Positions 7,844-17,196 of a stretch of 64,000 nt of DNA are shown here, in pieces. The notes under the pieces are model-generated. The model saw only the letters and a program-made list of their open reading frames with translations. It had not been told where the DNA came from and did no database searches. This DNA is from Pararhodobacter zhoushanensis (GTDB lineage: Bacteria; Pseudomonadota; Alphaproteobacteria; Rhodobacterales; Rhodobacteraceae), in contig NZ_REEZ01000011.1 of assembly GCF_003990445.1 (NCBI RefSeq), positions 90,289 through 154,288 of the forward strand. The letters run 5' to 3'. Position 1 is the first letter of the stretch. The number at the start of each line of letters is the position of its first letter. The position numbers were made by a program, and so were the translations under genes.

Positions 7844-8611
7844 TTAGAAGCTGTAGTTCAGGAAGACGCGCGCGGTGTGGATCGAGGCGTCGAAGCCAGC
7901 GTTCAGCGTGTCGCTCGCAGCCAGACCGAGGGGGCCGTTGTAAAGCTCGTAGCGGCCCATGTGGTTGTAGCGGTACTCAACACCCAGCGTGGTCCGCGCG
8001 CTCAGGCGGGTTTCCATGCCGACGCCGATCGCAGCGCCGTCCATCGAGAACGAATAGTCGTCCGCAAAGACCGACGTGCCGTTGATGCTGACGTTCAGAT
8101 CGCCCGAGTAGTTGGCGCGGCTATAGCCGAGCAGGCCGTAAACCATCGTGTCCGGCGAGGTCAGATAGCCAACGCGTGCAGCCAGCGTGTAGATCGTGCT
8201 CGGCGACAGGTCGTAGGTCGCGCTCAGCGTGTTCGTACCCAGCGTTGCATTCAGCGCGGTATCGTTGGTGATGCCGGTGAAAGTGCCGTCCAGTTGCAGG
8301 CCGACGACGATGCGGTCGGACATCTGGTGGTTGTAGCCCGCTTGCAGGCCGACAAACGCGCCTTCGCCGCCGAGATCCGGCAGGTTCAGGTCCACGTTCA
8401 GCGGGGGCGTCGGTGCGTCATAGGCGGCGCTCATATCGTAGTTGCTGGCGCCGAAGCCGAGCGACCCACCGAAATACAGGCCTTGCCACGGGGCAGGCGT
8501 AGTCATCGCGACCGTTTCAACGACGGTCTCGGTATACAGTTGCGGTCCGCTGGCAAATGCGGCGGATGCGCTGATCGTCAGGGCCGTCGTGACCCAAAGC
8601 AGTTGTTTCAT
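7844..8611 (-). CDS. Outer-membrane beta-barrel protein, Omp25/OmpW-like
   Basis: 255 residues from the ATG at 8611 (MKQLLWVTTAL), chosen because it begins a standard signal peptide with cleavage after AFA near residue 20. The mature part alternates hydrophobic/polar strands with glycines (LYFGGSLGFGASNYDM, GLQAGYNHQM, YGLLGYSRANYSG, TLGVEYRYNHMG) and ends in a terminal Phe (VFLNYSF), the usual signature for outer-membrane insertion. Similar to the surface-antigen barrels of alphaproteobacteria. No transport function can be deduced. Transcribed alone, with its own terminator downstream and a near-perfect palindrome about 95 bp upstream. Confidence 0.85.
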   Translation of the reverse strand: MKQLLWVTTALTISASAAFASGPQLYTETVVETVAMTTPAPWQGLYFGGSLGFGASNYDMSAAYDAPTPPLNVDLNLPDLGGEGAFVGLQAGYNHQMSDRIVVGLQLDGTFTGITNDTALNATLGTNTLSATYDLSPSTIYTLAARVGYLTSPDTMVYGLLGYSRANYSGDLNVSINGTSVFADDYSFSMDGAAIGVGMETRLSARTTLGVEYRYNHMGRYELYNGPLGLAASDTLNAGFDASIHTARVFLNYSF

Positions 8612-8706
8612 GGTTCTACCCTCTCCGAACAAAAATCACCTTGGCCGAATAGCTCGGTGCCTTCGTCCACCCGCGAGAGTTGTAACAAAGAGTTTTGTAA
8701 ACATTA

Positions 8707-8724
8707 GTCGCAAAATTTGGCGAC
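8707..8724. promoter_or_regulatory. 18-bp near-palindrome upstream of the outer-membrane protein gene
   Basis: GTCGC-AAAATTTG-GCGAC: perfect 5-bp outer arms and an AAATTT centre, with one mismatched pair. It lies in an AT-rich patch about 95 bases upstream of the barrel gene start and beyond the end of maeB. Candidate operator; regulator unknown. Confidence 0.4.
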
Positions 8725-8754
8725 AACGCTTGCCTTTTAGGGCGCGCGCACTAA

Positions 8755-8779
8755 GCGGCCGTGGCGGTGCCACAGCCGC
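8755..8779 (-). terminator. Possible terminator hairpin after maeB
   Basis: GCGGC-C-GTGGC-GGT-GCCAC-A-GCCGC: two 5-bp stems with a single mismatch between them and a 3-base loop, 16 bases past the maeB stop. There is no U tract, so intrinsic termination is uncertain. Confidence 0.4.
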
Positions 8780-8794
8780 CTGTCGTGTCAGGTG

Positions 8795-11086
8795 TCACCC
8801 GTATTGCGAGACGGGCGTTCCGGCGATGGCCGCCACGTTCAACAGCCCGCGCGCGGTGATCGAAGGCGTCACGATATGGGCGCGGTTGCCCATGCCCATC
8901 AGGATCGGCCCCACCTCAAGTGCGCTGCCGCGGGTCTTGAGGGTGTTGCGCACAGCGCTGGCGGCGTCGGTGTTGGCGAAGACCAGAATATTCGCCGGAC
9001 CTTCCATGCGCGAATTCGGCATGATGCGCTCGCGCACCGCCGGATCCAGGGCGGAATCGACGTGCATTTCACCTTCGTATTCAAAGTCCAGACCCATCTG
9101 GTCCAGAATGGCCAGCGCCTCGCGCATGCAGCGCCCTGAGGCCGTGTCCAGCGTGCCGAACTGCGAGTGCGAGCACAACGCGACCTTGGGCGTGACGCCA
9201 AAGCGGCGGGCGTGACGCGCAGCGCCCAGCACGGAATCCGCCACCTGTCGCGCGGTCGGTTCGGGGTTCACCTGCGTGTCGGCGATAAACAGCGGACCTT
9301 CGGGCTGAATCATCAGGCTCAGCGCGCCGGTCGGGCACAGCCCGTCGCGGGCCAGCACTTGCCGCACATAGTTCAGGTGCCACGAGTATTGCCCGATGGC
9401 GCCGCAGATCAGGCTGTCGGCTTCGTTCCGGTGAACCATGATCGCGCCAATGGCGGTCGAATTGGTGCGCAGAATGGCGCGTGCGGTGTCCGGCGTGACG
9501 CCGCTGCGCGCCATCAGGGTGTAATACGTCTCCCAATAGTCGCGATAGCGCGGGTCGTTTTCCGGGTTTACCACCTGAAAGTCGATACCGGGCCGGATTG
9601 GCAGGCCGAAGCGCTCGCAGCGCCGTTCGATCACCTCGGGGCGGCCGATCAGGATCGGCACCTCGGTGGTTTCTTCCAGCACCGCCTGAGCGGCGCGCAG
9701 GATGCGCTCGTCCTCGCCCTCGGCGAACACCAGACGACGCGCGGCGCTGCGCGCGGCCTCGAACACCGGGCGCATCAGCAGGGCCGAGCGGAACACCGAT
9801 TGGTCCAGCTTCTGCTTGTAGGCCGCCAGATCTTCGATCGGCCGCGTCGCGACGCCGGTTTCCATGGCGGCCTTGGCCACCGAGCTGGCGACCACGCCCA
9901 TCAGGCGCGGGTCAAACGGTTTGGGGATCAGGTACTCGCTGCCGAATGTCAGCTTCTCGCCCTGGTACGCCGCCGCCGCCTCGGCCGAGGTCGTGGCGCG
10001 GGCCAGCTTGGCGATGCCTTCGACACAGGCGATCTCCATCTCGTCATTGATCATCGTCGCGCCGACATCCAGCGCGCCGCGGAAGATGAACGGGAAACAC
10101 AGCACGTTATTGACCTGGTTGGGATAATCCGACCGGCCCGTCGCCATGATCGCGCCGGGCGCGACGGCTGCAACCTCATCGGGCATGATTTCCGGCGTCG
10201 GGTTGGCCAGCGCGAAGATGATCGGGTCTTTGGCCATCCGGGCGACCATCTCGGGCTTGAGCACCCCCGGTCCTGACAGCCCCAGAAACAGATCCGCCCC
10301 GTCGATCACCTCGGTCAGATCGCGCAGCGCGCTGGGCTGGGCGAAGGCGGCTTTCTCAGGGTTCATGTCCTGCTCGCGGCCTTCATAGACCAGCCCGTGA
10401 ATATCGCACAGCCAGACGTTTTCGCGCTTCACGCCCAGTTTCAGCAGCATGTTCAGGCAGGCAATCCCCGCCGCCCCGCCGCCGGTCGACACCACCTTGA
10501 TGTCTTCGGCTGCGCGATTGCTCAGGCGCAGCGCGTTGACCGCAGCAGCCCCCACAACAATCGCCGTGCCGTGCTGGTCGTCGTGGAAAACCGGGATGCC
10601 CATGCGCTCGCGGCAAATTCGTTCAACGATGAAACAATCGGGTGCCTTGATGTCCTCAAGGTTGATCGCCCCAAAAGTCGGTTCCAGCGCACAGACGATA
10701 TCGGCCAGCTTGTAGGGGTCGGGTTCGTTCAGTTCGATGTCGAAACAGTCGATGTTGGCGAATTTCTTGAACAGGACCGCCTTGCCCTCCATCACCGGCT
10801 TGGATGCCAGCGCACCGATGTTGCCCAGCCCCAGCACGGCGGTGCCATTGGTGACCACGCCGACCAGATTGCTGCGGATGGTGTAGCGGGCGGCAGCTGT
10901 GGGATCCGCCTTGATTTCGAGGCAGGCCTCGGCCACGCCGGGCGAATAGGCGCGGCTCAGATCGCGGCCATTGGCCAGCGGCTTGGTGGCGCGGATTTCC
11001 AGTTTTCCGGGGCTCGGAAACTCGTGATAAAACAGCGCCGCTTGCCGTGCTGCCTGCTTGACGTCGTCCTTGTGTGCGTCGGTCAT
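8795..11086 (-). CDS. maeB: NADP-dependent malic enzyme with phosphotransacetylase-like C-terminus
   Basis: 763 residues, the size of the two-domain MaeB type. The N-terminal part (about 1-430) is malic enzyme: [24 protein letters not shown] and the metal/NADP region [12 protein letters not shown]. The C-terminal part (about 440-763) is a phosphate acetyl/butyryltransferase-like domain, which in characterised homologues is regulatory rather than catalytic. It decarboxylates malate to pyruvate and NADPH, linking C4 products of propionate or acetate assimilation to gluconeogenesis and biosynthesis. Monocistronic. Confidence 0.95.
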   Translation of the reverse strand: MTDAHKDDVKQAARQAALFYHEFPSPGKLEIRATKPLANGRDLSRAYSPGVAEACLEIKADPTAAARYTIRSNLVGVVTNGTAVLGLGNIGALASKPVMEGKAVLFKKFANIDCFDIELNEPDPYKLADIVCALEPTFGAINLEDIKAPDCFIVERICRERMGIPVFHDDQHGTAIVVGAAAVNALRLSNRAAEDIKVVSTGGGAAGIACLNMLLKLGVKRENVWLCDIHGLVYEGREQDMNPEKAAFAQPSALRDLTEVIDGADLFLGLSGPGVLKPEMVARMAKDPIIFALANPTPEIMPDEVAAVAPGAIMATGRSDYPNQVNNVLCFPFIFRGALDVGATMINDEMEIACVEGIAKLARATTSAEAAAAYQGEKLTFGSEYLIPKPFDPRLMGVVASSVAKAAMETGVATRPIEDLAAYKQKLDQSVFRSALLMRPVFEAARSAARRLVFAEGEDERILRAAQAVLEETTEVPILIGRPEVIERRCERFGLPIRPGIDFQVVNPENDPRYRDYWETYYTLMARSGVTPDTARAILRTNSTAIGAIMVHRNEADSLICGAIGQYSWHLNYVRQVLARDGLCPTGALSLMIQPEGPLFIADTQVNPEPTARQVADSVLGAARHARRFGVTPKVALCSHSQFGTLDTASGRCMREALAILDQMGLDFEYEGEMHVDSALDPAVRERIMPNSRMEGPANILVFANTDAASAVRNTLKTRGSALEVGPILMGMGNRAHIVTPSITARGLLNVAAIAGTPVSQYG

Positions 11087-11462
11087 GAGTCCCTCCTCGA
11101 ATGTGGTTCAGCCTTAAACCATTTTTCTCAAAATGCCAGTGCCGGGTCTGTGATCCTGCTGGCAAGGCCGGGTTGCAGGGGTAACATAGCCACATCGGAC
11201 CACCTTGCGCGCAGCGTTCGCGCGACGGGCGGGGCATAAGGTGCCGCAGGGCGTGTCCGTTTCAACCATTCTGCGTCCTTGGGTTCAGACAGCTAGATAC
11301 CACGGATTTTGGCAAGTCGCGCGGTCTTGCGGTCGGGCAGCACCCCACTCTGAGCGCGACGCGGCAGCGCTGTCAAACGCCGCCGAGGCCCGGTGGTATC
11401 GCTTGCATCCCCCTTCGTGCTGGGTAAAGCTCGATCAAATGGTCAATTCTCCGGGGTGTCAG
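11087..11462. other. Divergent intergenic region between maeB and cdd
   Basis: 376 bases without a convincing gene. Open frames here lack database-like features and a ribosome site. It must carry the promoters for maeB (leftward) and the nucleoside operon (rightward). A weak match TTGCAT-N16-TAAAGC (near 11403-11430) is the only promoter-like element noticed before cdd. Confidence 0.5.
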
Positions 11463-11855
11463 ATGTCCTTGCTCGAAGCTGCTCTTGCCGTTCAGAAGAA
11501 TGCGTATGCGCCCTATTCCAAGTTTCGTGTCGGGGCGGCGATCCGGTCGGGGTCGGGGGCTGTCTATCGGGGCTGCAACGTTGAAAACGTTGCCTATCCT
11601 GAGGGAACCTGCGCCGAAGCCGGGGCGATTGCGGCGATGATTGCGGGGGGTGATACGGCGATTGCCGAAATCGTCGTGGTGGCGGACTCGGCCGAGCCGA
11701 CCACGCCCTGCGGCGGGTGCCGGCAGAAGCTGAAGGAATTCGCCGCGCCCGAGGTCAAGGTCATCATGGCCACGCTCGATGGTGCGTCGCTGACGATGAC
11801 GGTGGCCGATCTGTTGCCTGGTGCGTTCAGCGCATCGCATATGGACCGTGCGTGA
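11463..11855 (+). CDS. cdd: Cytidine deaminase
   Basis: 130 residues from ATG 11463, the normal size of the tetrameric bacterial enzyme; the frame extends further upstream but the extra residues look non-coding. Zinc site: Cys in GTCAEAGA (with catalytic Glu) and PCGGCRQ. YAPYSKFRVGAA and GCNVENVAYPEG are diagnostic substrate-site motifs. It converts cytidine/deoxycytidine to uridine/deoxyuridine. First gene of the salvage operon; its TGA shares one base with the deoA ATG. Confidence 0.95.
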   Translation: MSLLEAALAVQKNAYAPYSKFRVGAAIRSGSGAVYRGCNVENVAYPEGTCAEAGAIAAMIAGGDTAIAEIVVVADSAEPTTPCGGCRQKLKEFAAPEVKVIMATLDGASLTMTVADLLPGAFSASHMDRA

Positions 11856-13156
11856 TGGATGCGCGCGCGGTCATCGAGGCCACGCGCGACGGACGCGCCA
11901 CGGCTGAGGGCATGGCGTGGTTCGCGCGCGGGCTTGCCGATGGCGCGGTGACCGACGCGCAGGCCGGGGCTTTTGCCATGGCCGTGCTGCTAAAGGGGTT
12001 GAGCGAGGACGCGCGTGTCGCGCTGACCCGCGCCATGCGCGACTCGGGTGACGTGCTGCGCTGGGATCTGCCCGGCCCGGTGGTGGACAAGCATTCCACC
12101 GGCGGGGTGGGCGATTCCATCTCGCTGCTGCTCGCCCCCGCGCTGGCCTGTTGCGGGGCCTATGTGCCGATGGTCTCGGGCCGCGGGCTGGGCCACACCG
12201 GCGGCACGCTGGACAAGCTGGAAGCCATCCCCGGTTTCAACGTCAATGTCAGCGAGCCGCGCCTGCGCGCGCTGATGCGCGACACCCGGTGCGCGATTGT
12301 CAGCGCCTCGTCCCGCATCGCGCCTGCCGACAAGCGGCTCTATGCGATCCGCGATGTCACCGGCACGGTGGAAAGCCTCGATCTGATCACCGCCTCGATC
12401 CTGTCCAAGAAGCTGGCGGCAGGGCTGGGCGTGCTGGTGCTGGATGTCAAAAGCGGTTCGGGCGCGTTTCTGCCGGATGCCGAGCAGGCGCGCGCCCTGG
12501 CCCGCTCGCTGGTCGACACCGCGAATGGCGCGGGCTGCAAGACTACCGCGCTGATCACCGATATGGACCGCCCGCTGGCCCTGACCGCCGGCAACGCACT
12601 TGAGGTGGCCGAGGTTCTCGATACCCTGACCGGCAAGGCTCCCACCACGCGGCTTGTCGATCTGACCTGCGCGCTGGGCGGTGAGATCCTGAGCGTTGCC
12701 CAGCTCGCCCCCGACGCAGATGCGGGCGCGGCCAAGATCCGCGCCGCGCTGGAGAGCGGCGCGGCAGCAGACCGCTTTGGCGAGATGATCGAGGCGCAGG
12801 GCGGCCCGGCTGATCTGGTGGAACACTACGCGACCCATCTGCCCACCGCCCCGGTGATCCGCGATGTGCCCGCCCCGAGCGCGGGCACCATCGCCCGCAT
12901 CGACACCCGTGCTATTGGCATGGCGGTGGTGCATCTGGGTGGCGGGCGGCTCAAGGGCGGTGATGTCATTGACGCCAGTGTGGGCTTTTCGGCGCTGGCA
13001 GCACCCGGCGCACAGGTCGGCCCCGGTGTCCCGCTCGCCCGTGTCCACGCGGCCAGCGACGCTGCCGCCGATGCCGCGATTGCCGCCTTGCAGGCAGCGT
13101 ATCATCTGGGCGATACGCCAGCCTCCGTGTCGCTGATACAGGAGCGCATCGCATGA
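11855..13156 (+). CDS. deoA: Thymidine phosphorylase
   Basis: 433 residues from ATG 11855 (TGATG overlap with cdd). The family signature is the phosphate/nucleoside site KHSTGGVGDS near residue 75, followed by SGRGLGHTGGTLDKLE, then SRIAPADKRLYA and VKSGSGAF. It cleaves thymidine/deoxyuridine by phosphate to the base plus 2-deoxyribose-1-phosphate, the substrate of DeoB encoded next. A close relative, pyrimidine-nucleoside phosphorylase, cannot be fully excluded. It overlaps deoB by ATGA. Confidence 0.94.
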   Translation: MDARAVIEATRDGRATAEGMAWFARGLADGAVTDAQAGAFAMAVLLKGLSEDARVALTRAMRDSGDVLRWDLPGPVVDKHSTGGVGDSISLLLAPALACCGAYVPMVSGRGLGHTGGTLDKLEAIPGFNVNVSEPRLRALMRDTRCAIVSASSRIAPADKRLYAIRDVTGTVESLDLITASILSKKLAAGLGVLVLDVKSGSGAFLPDAEQARALARSLVDTANGAGCKTTALITDMDRPLALTAGNALEVAEVLDTLTGKAPTTRLVDLTCALGGEILSVAQLAPDADAGAAKIRAALESGAAADRFGEMIEAQGGPADLVEHYATHLPTAPVIRDVPAPSAGTIARIDTRAIGMAVVHLGGGRLKGGDVIDASVGFSALAAPGAQVGPGVPLARVHAASDAAADAAIAALQAAYHLGDTPASVSLIQERIA

Positions 13157-14364
13157 GCCGCGCTTTCATCGTCGTGCTGGATTCCGTCGGCTGCGGCGGT
13201 GCGCCCGATGCCGATCAGTTCTTCAACGATACCCGCCCTGATACCGGTGCCAACACGCTGGGCCATATCGCACAGGCCTGTGCCGAAGGCCGCGCCGAAG
13301 ACGGGCGCAGCGGGCCGCTGAAACTCCCCACGCTTGACGCGCTGGGCCTTGGCCGGGTGATTGCGCTGGCCTCGGACCTGCAAGCGCCGGGTCTGGGCGC
13401 GCAGCCCCAAGGCCGCTGGGGTGCCGCGACCGAGGTGAGCCGCGGCAAAGACACGCCGTCCGGCCATTGGGAGCTGGCGGGCGTCCCGGTGCCGTGGAAC
13501 TGGACCTATTTCCCCGACGCCACCCCCGCTTTTGACGACGCGCTGGTGGCCGAGGTCTGCCGCCTCGCGGGAACCAAGGGCATTCTGGGCAACTGCCACG
13601 CTTCCGGCATCGCCATCATGAACGAGCTGGGGGCCGAGCATCTGCGGACCGGCTGGCCGATCTGCTACACCTCGGCGGATAGCGTGTTCCAGATCGCCGC
13701 GCATGAAGAGGCGTTCGGGTTGGATCGGCTGCTCAAGCTGTGTACCGACCTTGCACCGCTGTTGCATTCCCGCCGCGTTGGCCGGGTCATCGCCCGGCCT
13801 TTCACGGGGGGTGAGGGCGCATTCAAGCGCACCTCGAACCGCCGGGACTATGCCATCGAGCCGCCGAAACCGGCGCTGATGGACTGGGCGCAGGCCGACG
13901 GGCGTGTGGTGCATGCCATTGGCAAGATTGGCGATATTTTCTCGCACCGGGGCGTCGGCCAGTTGCACAAAGGCAAAAGCGACGCCGATCTGGTGCAGCA
14001 TCTGCTGCGGCTGGCGGATGAGGCCGAAGACGGCGCGCTGACCTTCTGCAACCTCGTCGAATTCGACAGCCTCTATGGCCACCCGCGCGACGTGTCGGGC
14101 TATGCCCGCGCGCTCGAAACCTTCGATCTGGCGGCCGCCGATTTCCTTGCCCGCCTCAAACCCGGCGACATCGCGCTTTTCACCGCCGACCACGGCAACG
14201 ACCCCACCTGGTCCGGCACCGACCACACGCGCGAGCGTGTGCCGGTGCTGGTCGCCGGGGCAGGGCAGGGCGAGATCGGCCTGTGCGCCTTTGTCGACGT
14301 CGCTGCCTCGGTCGCCACCCACCTTGGCCTGTCTGAAACCGGCCCCGGACGGAGTTTCCTATGA
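13153..14364 (+). CDS. deoB: Phosphopentomutase
   Basis: 403 residues. Alkaline-phosphatase-superfamily metal-site motifs: VLDSVGCGGAPDA at the N-terminus, DTGANTLGHIA, GKDTPSGHWE, and FTADHGNDPTWSGTDHTRE near the C-terminus. It interconverts (deoxy)ribose-1-phosphate and (deoxy)ribose-5-phosphate, feeding sugar from nucleosides into central metabolism. It overlaps both neighbours by 4 bases (ATGA). No deoC aldolase is present in this operon. Confidence 0.95.
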   Translation: MSRAFIVVLDSVGCGGAPDADQFFNDTRPDTGANTLGHIAQACAEGRAEDGRSGPLKLPTLDALGLGRVIALASDLQAPGLGAQPQGRWGAATEVSRGKDTPSGHWELAGVPVPWNWTYFPDATPAFDDALVAEVCRLAGTKGILGNCHASGIAIMNELGAEHLRTGWPICYTSADSVFQIAAHEEAFGLDRLLKLCTDLAPLLHSRRVGRVIARPFTGGEGAFKRTSNRRDYAIEPPKPALMDWAQADGRVVHAIGKIGDIFSHRGVGQLHKGKSDADLVQHLLRLADEAEDGALTFCNLVEFDSLYGHPRDVSGYARALETFDLAAADFLARLKPGDIALFTADHGNDPTWSGTDHTRERVPVLVAGAGQGEIGLCAFVDVAASVATHLGLSETGPGRSFL

Positions 14365-15359
14365 GCGAGAAAATTGATCCGGCCCTGCCCAAGGTCGAAC
14401 TGCACCTGCATTTCGAGGGCGCGGCCCCGCCCGCCTTCATCAAGGGGCTGGCGCAAGAGAAACATATCGACATTGCCAAGATCTTCACGCCCGATGGCGG
14501 CTATGCCTATCGCGATTTCTGGCATTTTCTTGAGGTGTATGAGGCTGCCTGCACCACGCTGCAAAGCCCCGAGGACTTCCGCCGCCTGACCCTCGCCGTG
14601 CTCGAAGACCGCGCCAACGACGGCGTGGTCTATGCCGAGACCTTCCTGTCCCCCGATTTCTGCGGTGGTGGCGATGTGAGCGCGTGGCGCGAATACCTGC
14701 TGGCCATCGAGGAAGCCGCCCTTGAGGCGCAGAAAACGATGGGCATCACGCTGAAAGGCATCGTCACCGCGATCCGCCATTTCGGCCCGGACCAATCGCG
14801 CGCGACAGCGCTCTGCGCCGCCGAAACCAAAAGCGATTTCCTCACCGGCTTCGGCCTTGCGGGCGATGAAAAACAATTTCACCCCAAGGACTTCACCTGG
14901 GCCTTCGACTGCGCGCGCGAAGCCGGTCTGCGCCTGACCGCCCATGCGGGCGAATGGGGCGGACCCGAAAGCGTGCGCGACGCGCTGGACCATCTCAAGG
15001 TCGAGCGGATCGGCCACGGCGTGCGCGCGATCGAGGATCTGGCGCTGGTCGATCAGTTGGCCGAACAGGGCATCGTGCTTGAAGTCTGCCCCGGCTCGAA
15101 CGTCTTTCTTGGTGTCTATCCCAGCTTTGACAAGCACCCCATCGACCGGCTGCGCGAGCGTGAGGTCAAGGTGACCATCTCGACCGATGATCCGCCCTTT
15201 TTCCGCACCACGCTGACCAGGGAATACGAAACCCTTGCCCGCGCCTTTGGGTGGACAGAGGACGATTTCCGCGCCATCAACCGGGACGCCGCGAATGCCG
15301 CGTTCTGCGACGAGGCGACGCGCGCACGCATACTCCAGATCATTGAGGGCCGCGCATGA
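14361..15359 (+). CDS. add: Adenosine deaminase family protein
   Basis: 332 residues. Zinc-site motifs of the adenosine/AMP deaminase family: HLHFEGA (residues 13-19), THAGEWGG in the form [19 protein letters not shown], and STDDPPFF. The operon (cdd, deoA, deoB, upp) strongly supports nucleoside salvage. HLHFEGA replaces the more common HLHLDGA, and the PPFF loop after TDD is seen in several alphaproteobacterial members, so an adenine or other aminopurine substrate is possible. Coupled to both neighbours by ATGA overlaps. Confidence 0.87.
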   Translation: MSEKIDPALPKVELHLHFEGAAPPAFIKGLAQEKHIDIAKIFTPDGGYAYRDFWHFLEVYEAACTTLQSPEDFRRLTLAVLEDRANDGVVYAETFLSPDFCGGGDVSAWREYLLAIEEAALEAQKTMGITLKGIVTAIRHFGPDQSRATALCAAETKSDFLTGFGLAGDEKQFHPKDFTWAFDCAREAGLRLTAHAGEWGGPESVRDALDHLKVERIGHGVRAIEDLALVDQLAEQGIVLEVCPGSNVFLGVYPSFDKHPIDRLREREVKVTISTDDPPFFRTTLTREYETLARAFGWTEDDFRAINRDAANAAFCDEATRARILQIIEGRA

Positions 15360-15988
15360 CCGAACACCTGACCGTCGTTACCCACCCGTTGGTGCAGCAC
15401 AAACTCTCGATCATGCGGGATCAGGAGACCTCCACCTCGAAATTCCGCCAGCTCTTGCGCGAGATTTCGATGCTGCTGGCCTATGAGGTCACGCGCGATC
15501 TGCCGCTGACCAGCGTCAAGATCCAGACCCCGGTCTGCGAAATGGATGCCCCCATGCTTGAAGGGCGCAAGCTGGCGCTGATCTCGATCCTGCGGGCGGG
15601 GAACGGGCTGCTCGATGGTATTCTCGAGCTGGTTCCGGCGGCGCGGGTCGGGTTTGTCGGCCTGTACCGCGATCCCGAAACGCTGACCCCGGTGCAATAC
15701 TACTGCAAACTGCCCGCCGATCTGGCGGAGCGCTGGACGATCGTCGTCGATCCGATGCTGGCGACGGGTAATTCCTCGGTCGCGGCGGTTGATCTGATCA
15801 AGGCGCAGGGCGCGCAGAATGTGATCTTCCTGTGCCTGCTCGCAGCCCCCGAAGGCGTCAAGCGCATGCACGAAGCGCATCCCGATGTCCGCATTGTGAC
15901 CGCCGCACTGGATGATCATCTCAACGACCACGGCTACATTGTGCCGGGTCTGGGTGACGCCGGAGATCGTATGTTCGGCACCAAGTAA
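15356..15988 (+). CDS. upp: Uracil phosphoribosyltransferase
   Basis: 210 residues. It begins with the family's conserved [16 protein letters not shown]. The PRPP-binding loop reads [16 protein letters not shown] near residue 131, and the C-terminus has the uracil-site [12 protein letters not shown]. It converts uracil plus PRPP to UMP, closing the pathway that starts with Cdd and DeoA. Last gene of the five-gene operon; no clear hairpin follows before the SPOR gene 71 bases on. Confidence 0.96.
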   Translation: MTEHLTVVTHPLVQHKLSIMRDQETSTSKFRQLLREISMLLAYEVTRDLPLTSVKIQTPVCEMDAPMLEGRKLALISILRAGNGLLDGILELVPAARVGFVGLYRDPETLTPVQYYCKLPADLAERWTIVVDPMLATGNSSVAAVDLIKAQGAQNVIFLCLLAAPEGVKRMHEAHPDVRIVTAALDDHLNDHGYIVPGLGDAGDRMFGTK

Positions 15989-16059
15989 CGGGAAAGATAA
16001 GGCTTTACTCTCGCGAATCGGCAAGGCATCCTTCTGTCAAAGGTAACAGGGGGTTCATT

Positions 16060-17145
16060 ATGGTTGCCAAATTTGTTTCGACTGCTGCCTTGATCGCTAT
16101 GGTTGCAGCCGGGTCGGCCACTGCTCAGACCGGGCGCACGCCCGCCGAGATGCCACCGGCAAGCTATGATCAGTCACAATATGTGGATTCCGCCGGTTGC
16201 GTGTTCATCCGCGCGGGCTTTAACGGCGCGACCACCTGGGTGCCGCGCTATGGTGATGACCGCCGCCCGATGTGTGGCTTCGCACCGAGTGCGGCCACCG
16301 GGGCCGCGCAGGTTGCCGCCGCACCGATGCCCGCCCCCGTAACCGTCACCGCTGCGGCACCTGCGCCCGCGCGCGCCGCTCCGCGGCCGGCAATGGTCGC
16401 AGAAGCGCCGCGCACCCGCCGGCCCTATTCCGTTGCCCCGGAAACCCAGCGCGTCCGCGTTCAGGCCGCCCCGGCGCCCGAGGCGCGCGTCTATCAGGCC
16501 CAGTCCGGGCTCGACACCCGCTGGAGCCATTACGACCGCACCGGCCCGTCGCCCTGCACCAACTATTCACCCCACAGCCAGATGTACGCCGTGCCGTCGC
16601 CCGCACTGCCGAACCTGCCGCTGCGCTGCGGCCCGCAGGCCCAGCACCCGGCCGACGCCCTGCGCGAGCAATCGCCGCGTGGCAACGTCTGGGAACCGTG
16701 GGATGGCGCGAACCCCTATCCGGCGCATAACAACAACGTCTACATGCTGCCGCGCCCCTACGCGCCGCGCTGGCCCCAGCCCTATCTGCAAGGCGCGTCC
16801 GAGCAGCGCGGCACGGTGATCCCCTCGACCCGCGCGCCCCGCGCCACGGTCTCGACCATGGGCACCACGGCTGAGATCGACCGCGCCCCGGTGCGCGCTG
16901 CCACCTCGGGCGGCATGAGCAACGGTCGCTTCGTGCAGGTCGGCACCTATGGTGTCGCTTCGAACGCGCAGGCCGCGATTGCGCGTCTGCAAGCACAGGG
17001 TCTGCCGGTGGCACGCGGCAACGCGACCTCGGGTGGACGCAGCCTGCAAGTTGTGCTGGCCGGTCCGTTCAACAACCAGGCCGAGCTGAACGCCGCCCTC
17101 GGTGCTGCCCGCGCCATGGGCTATTCGGACGCCTACGTCCGCTGA
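16060..17145 (+). CDS. Secreted SPOR-domain protein
   Basis: 361 residues with a signal peptide (MVAKFVSTAALIAMVAAGSATAQ, cleavage after ATA). A long Ala/Pro/Arg-rich linker (about 85-155) and a Pro/Asn/Tyr-rich middle precede a C-terminal SPOR domain (about 287-361, beginning GRFVQVGTYG and ending AMGYSDAYVR). SPOR domains bind denuded peptidoglycan strands, often at the septum. The middle region contains several cysteines (CVFIRAG, PMCGF, PCTNYSP, LRCGP) that may form periplasmic disulfides. Ends in a textbook terminator. Confidence 0.85.
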   Translation: MVAKFVSTAALIAMVAAGSATAQTGRTPAEMPPASYDQSQYVDSAGCVFIRAGFNGATTWVPRYGDDRRPMCGFAPSAATGAAQVAAAPMPAPVTVTAAAPAPARAAPRPAMVAEAPRTRRPYSVAPETQRVRVQAAPAPEARVYQAQSGLDTRWSHYDRTGPSPCTNYSPHSQMYAVPSPALPNLPLRCGPQAQHPADALREQSPRGNVWEPWDGANPYPAHNNNVYMLPRPYAPRWPQPYLQGASEQRGTVIPSTRAPRATVSTMGTTAEIDRAPVRAATSGGMSNGRFVQVGTYGVASNAQAAIARLQAQGLPVARGNATSGGRSLQVVLAGPFNNQAELNAALGAARAMGYSDAYVR

Positions 17146-17165
17146 TCGCTGACCGAAACGACAAT

Positions 17166-17194
17166 AATCGCGCCGTGCCTGCGGCGCGATTTTT
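17166..17194 (+). terminator. Rho-independent terminator of the SPOR gene
   Basis: Perfect 10-bp stem AATCGCGCCG / CGGCGCGATT, 6-base loop, then TTTTC. Located 20 bases after the SPOR stop. Confidence 0.9.
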
Positions 17195-17196
17195 CT

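Noticed and set aside
11205-11462. N-terminal extension of the cytidine deaminase frame
   Set aside because: The enzyme family starts at about the ATG at 11463 and the extra 86 residues look like translated spacer.
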